From positions 372,001 through 436,000 of the forward strand of contig NZ_JAMXMV010000003.1 in assembly GCF_024055715.1 (NCBI RefSeq): 64,000 nt of DNA, in the 5' to 3' direction. Below, one piece after another: positions 61,533 through 64,000 of the stretch (position 1 is the first letter of the stretch; the number at the start of each line of letters is the position of its first letter). The DNA comes from Actinoallomurus soli (GTDB taxonomy: Bacteria; Actinomycetota; Actinomycetes; Streptosporangiales; Streptosporangiaceae). The notes below the pieces were generated by a model. The model did not search any database. It saw nothing but the letters and a program-made list of their open reading frames with translations, and was not told where the DNA came from. The position numbers and the translations under genes were made by a program.

Positions 61533-62249
61533 TCACACGCCCTTGAGTTCGTCTGCGAGGTCGGGGCGGCCGTACGTGGTCATGACGTGGGCGGTGTTCT
61601 CGATCAGGCGCTGGCGGTCGATGGCCTCGAGGCCGGAGACGAAGCGCTCCAGCACGTCGGCGACCTGCAGCAGGGTGTTCGCGCGGCCGTCGTTCGCGGT
61701 GGTGAGGGCGGCGAGACGGTCGAAGACGGGGCCCATGGTCGCGAGCTTCTCAAGGCGTTCGGGATGGTCGGCCAGCCACCAGGCACACGCCATGACGGGA
61801 TCGGCCAGGACATGGTCCTTGAGGAGCCGCATGTCGTCGAGCTTCGCGCGGTTCTTCTCGCTCTCCCGCGCCGTCCTGATCGTGTCCTCGTCGACCGTGA
61901 TCCTGGCGGTCGCGTGGGTGATGACGGCGGGGCTGTGGGGCACCGGGTGCGGATAGCCGAGTTGGGCATTCAGCCGGTGCTCCGCCGCGAGCGGGTCGAG
62001 GACGGACATCTGGGCGGTGATGGTGGACGCGAGGGTGCGCACGTGATCTCTGGCGGCGTCCTCCGGGGTGCGGTGGTGCGCTCCGGTCGCGCGGTTCTCC
62101 CACGTCATGGCGAAGACCGCGTTGAACGTCAGTCCGTCGACGTCGCTGGGCAGCCGCGCCGGGAACTGGGTCTGATGCTCGACGGTGCGCTCGAACAGGC
62201 CGCGGATGAACTGCCGGAAGCTCGATCCGGTGGCGTACGAGGTGGTCAT
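61533..62249 (-). CDS. Hypothetical protein coupled to P-loop gene, 238 aa
   Basis: Soluble, with DAARDHVRTLASTITAQMSV, a charged coiled-coil-like segment (IRTARESEKNRAKLDDMRLL, ~130-150) and DPVMACAWWLADHPERLEKL. The central strand-rich ITVDEDTIRTARE recalls SPFH/band-7-like stalks, but only weakly. ATG 62249 overlaps the stop of the large upstream gene (ATGA), so the two are one operon. 61332-61532 before it holds no supported gene. Confidence 0.6.
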   Translation of the reverse strand: MTTSYATGSSFRQFIRGLFERTVEHQTQFPARLPSDVDGLTFNAVFAMTWENRATGAHHRTPEDAARDHVRTLASTITAQMSVLDPLAAEHRLNAQLGYPHPVPHSPAVITHATARITVDEDTIRTARESEKNRAKLDDMRLLKDHVLADPVMACAWWLADHPERLEKLATMGPVFDRLAALTTANDGRANTLLQVADVLERFVSGLEAIDRQRLIENTAHVMTTYGRPDLADELKGV

Positions 62250-64000
62250 TCCTTGTCCTCTTCCCTCTGGGCGGCCATCAGCGGGTCATTGGATGTGGCG
62301 GTGTCGATGAGCGTCCGGGAGAAGGCCTTGCAATCCGGGGTCTGCTCCGACCGGGCGTACCAGGCGTCCACCGCACGGACGAGTCTCGGCAGGTAGCGGG
62401 GGTCCTCTCTGGCCGCCTGGCCGAGGACACCGACGACCACCCGGGGACGGTCCACGTCGCCGGCCTCCAGGGAGACAAGGGCGTCGTCGAGCCAGGTCGC
62501 GATGAGCGTACGGGCGCGGTCCGTGGTGGCGGGTTCGACGAGCGCTGCTCCCCAGCCCTTGCGGAGTGCCTCCATGAGGCGGTCCGTGCGACGCCGCGCC
62601 GCCTCACCGATCGTCGCGAAGCGATCTTGGTCGTCCCGAGTCTCCATGACGTCGAGGAAGGCTTCGCAGCCGACGGCCCGGCCCTTCGTGCCTTGCAGCC
62701 AGGTTCCGAGGCCGTCGAGAATCCTCACCCGCACGCGGTCGTCACCGGCCAGGTCGGTGACGGCCTGCCGTACGGTGTTCCGTACGGTCTCCTGCTCGAC
62801 GGCGGCGAGGTGACGCAGGCGGGTGAGCGCGTTGTCGGGGTAGACGGTGCCGTACCTGGCGCAGGCCTCCGCGATGGCGGTCAGCGTCGGCACCGTGCCT
62901 CTACGGTGGTAGGCGCTGTCGTACATCCACTGGCGCGTCCCCCGGCCCAGTGTGGTGTCGACCGCCGCCATACCGAGCATCTCGACAGCGAGCGGTCGCG
63001 TCCCGGATGTGGACCAGCCCTCCGTCGCCCGCCGTACGAGTTCGAGGTCGTTCCGGCGACCCGCGACTTGCACCACCGTACGGGCCAGCCGGGCGAGGAC
63101 GGCCGGGGCATCGGGATCACTGCTCAGCCGCCGGGGCAGTTCGATCGTCCACTCCCGTACCTGCCGCCAGACCTCGGGATAGGTCCGCGCGACGTATTCC
63201 AGGACCGACTCGGCGAAGGCCGGCTTGGCGAACCGTACGACGCCGTCGTCGCACCTGATCTCGCCTCCGTCACGCAGGCAGCGGGTACCTGCCCCGGCGA
63301 GACCGTGGCCTTCTTCGGTGGGGACGCCGAGTCTCTCCGCCAGCGCGGTCGCGGCCTCGTACGCCGTCTGTTCGGGGGCGTTCTCCACCAGGGCGACGGC
63401 GATGAGGCGTACGCGTTCCCGCAGGTGCAACGCTGATGGCGCGAACCTGGTCTGGAGGTAGCCCTCCCAGCTCCGGTATGCCTCGATGAGGTCGGCGACG
63501 GCCGCTTCCGTGCAGCCGTGGACCGCCATGGTGGGCGGGATCAGCTTCACGAGCCGTACGACGTCCGCCGGGTGGGCGCCCTTGATGATGGGTTCGAGGT
63601 CCTGGCGGTCGCGCCACCAGGTGGCCTCGGCGGGGAGAAGGCGCGCGGTCAGGTTCCGGCGGAAGACGTTCTCGGGCAGAGGCGGCTCCAGGTGGATCCC
63701 GACGTCGGCCGCGAACGTCCCGGTGTGCTGGGTGACGTCCTGCGTCGTCCACACGACCAGGTACGAATCGTTGTCGCGGAGCCGGGCCGCGTAGTCCTGG
63801 ATGCTGGTCGCGTCCAGCGCGTCGGCGGCGTACAGGTAACCGCACCTCGGCTCGCACGGCGGCTCGGCGGTCAGATCCTGGCCTGGCTCTGGGACGAGTT
63901 CGTGCAGCGTGACGTTCCGCTCGTGGAGGAGTTGCACGGCGGTCGTACGGCGGCCGGTGCCCTCGCCGCCGATCAGTACGACCGCATGGTGGCGGTCCAG
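62246..64000 (-). CDS. P-loop NTPase (STAND-like), 5' truncated by window edge
   Basis: The frame stays open to base 64000, so the N-terminus is missing. The first visible residues LDRHHAVVLIGGEGTGRRTT contain a P-loop-like GGEGTGRRTTAV in which the Lys is replaced by Arg. A Walker B-like LVVWTT follows ~50 residues later. The rest is helical, with HEAT-like repeats (PAVLARLARTVVQVAGRR, TRLRHLAAVEQETVRNTVRQ). Consistent with an atypical STAND-type ATPase. Function unknown. The partner overlaps its stop by four bases. Confidence 0.65.
   Translation of the reverse strand: MDRHHAVVLIGGEGTGRRTTAVQLLHERNVTLHELVPEPGQDLTAEPPCEPRCGYLYAADALDATSIQDYAARLRDNDSYLVVWTTQDVTQHTGTFAADVGIHLEPPLPENVFRRNLTARLLPAEATWWRDRQDLEPIIKGAHPADVVRLVKLIPPTMAVHGCTEAAVADLIEAYRSWEGYLQTRFAPSALHLRERVRLIAVALVENAPEQTAYEAATALAERLGVPTEEGHGLAGAGTRCLRDGGEIRCDDGVVRFAKPAFAESVLEYVARTYPEVWRQVREWTIELPRRLSSDPDAPAVLARLARTVVQVAGRRNDLELVRRATEGWSTSGTRPLAVEMLGMAAVDTTLGRGTRQWMYDSAYHRRGTVPTLTAIAEACARYGTVYPDNALTRLRHLAAVEQETVRNTVRQAVTDLAGDDRVRVRILDGLGTWLQGTKGRAVGCEAFLDVMETRDDQDRFATIGEAARRRTDRLMEALRKGWGAALVEPATTDRARTLIATWLDDALVSLEAGDVDRPRVVVGVLGQAAREDPRYLPRLVRAVDAWYARSEQTPDCKAFSRTLIDTATSNDPLMAAQREEDKE

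Overview
This is a roughly 70% GC stretch of an actinomycete chromosome. Frequent GTG starts, DUF397/DUF5753/DUF6879/DUF6082/MmyB-type genes, a rox gene with an upstream rifamycin-associated element and a guanidine-III riboswitch point to a soil actinomycete of the Streptosporangiales/Streptomyces kind. The genus cannot be fixed from this sequence alone. No rRNA, tRNA, CRISPR array or transposase was recognised.

Layout. 1-1.7 kb: right end of a Wadjet-type SMC operon (3' end of jetC, then jetD). 2.2-7.3 kb: small enzymes and regulators, including the rifampicin monooxygenase rox. 7.5-11.9 kb: a 1444-aa superfamily 1 helicase-nuclease followed by the stub of a small partner gene. 11.9-21.2 kb: mostly housekeeping and signalling genes: anti-sigma-type ATPase with DUF397, PAS-SpoIIE phosphatase, secreted Asp-box protein, guanidinium exporter under a riboswitch, aldo/keto reductase, MmyB-type regulator and mscL, plus a decayed second anti-sigma ATPase. 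21.4-24.3 kb: a WXG100 / polymorphic toxin / immunity cassette whose toxin tip and downstream genes drop in GC. 24.5-27.2 kb: an exo/endonuclease-phosphatase family protein and an HNH endonuclease with ScoMcrA-like architecture.

27.3-32.1 kb holds four translationally coupled minus-strand genes: a SAM methyltransferase, a HEPN-NACHT-FGE protein, a 92-aa protein and a two-TM membrane protein. This looks like a STAND-type conflict system and is my strongest candidate for something undescribed. 32.5-33.5 kb is an XRE/DUF5753 + DUF397 pair. 34.9-40.9 kb is a complete type I restriction-modification operon (hsdM-hsdS-hsdR) that abuts a truncated and frameshifted DrmD-like SNF2 helicase. 43.1-49.9 kb has another SNF2 protein, a DUF6879 pair, a frameshifted DUF6082 gene, a protein with a possible nuclease motif and an EcsC-family protein.

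50.1-61.3 kb is a second candidate system of five collinear genes: DUF262 protein, CBS-HEPN protein, small winged-helix-like protein, 1099-aa protein of unknown family and a 1547-aa DUF1998 DEAD/DEAH helicase. 61.5-64 kb is a minus-strand pair whose large P-loop gene runs off the right edge.

Taken together, at least seven intact or decayed anti-phage or conflict loci lie in 64 kb, with clear decay scars (three frameshift or deletion pseudogenes and several gene stubs). The window is a defence island interleaved with ordinary actinomycete genes.
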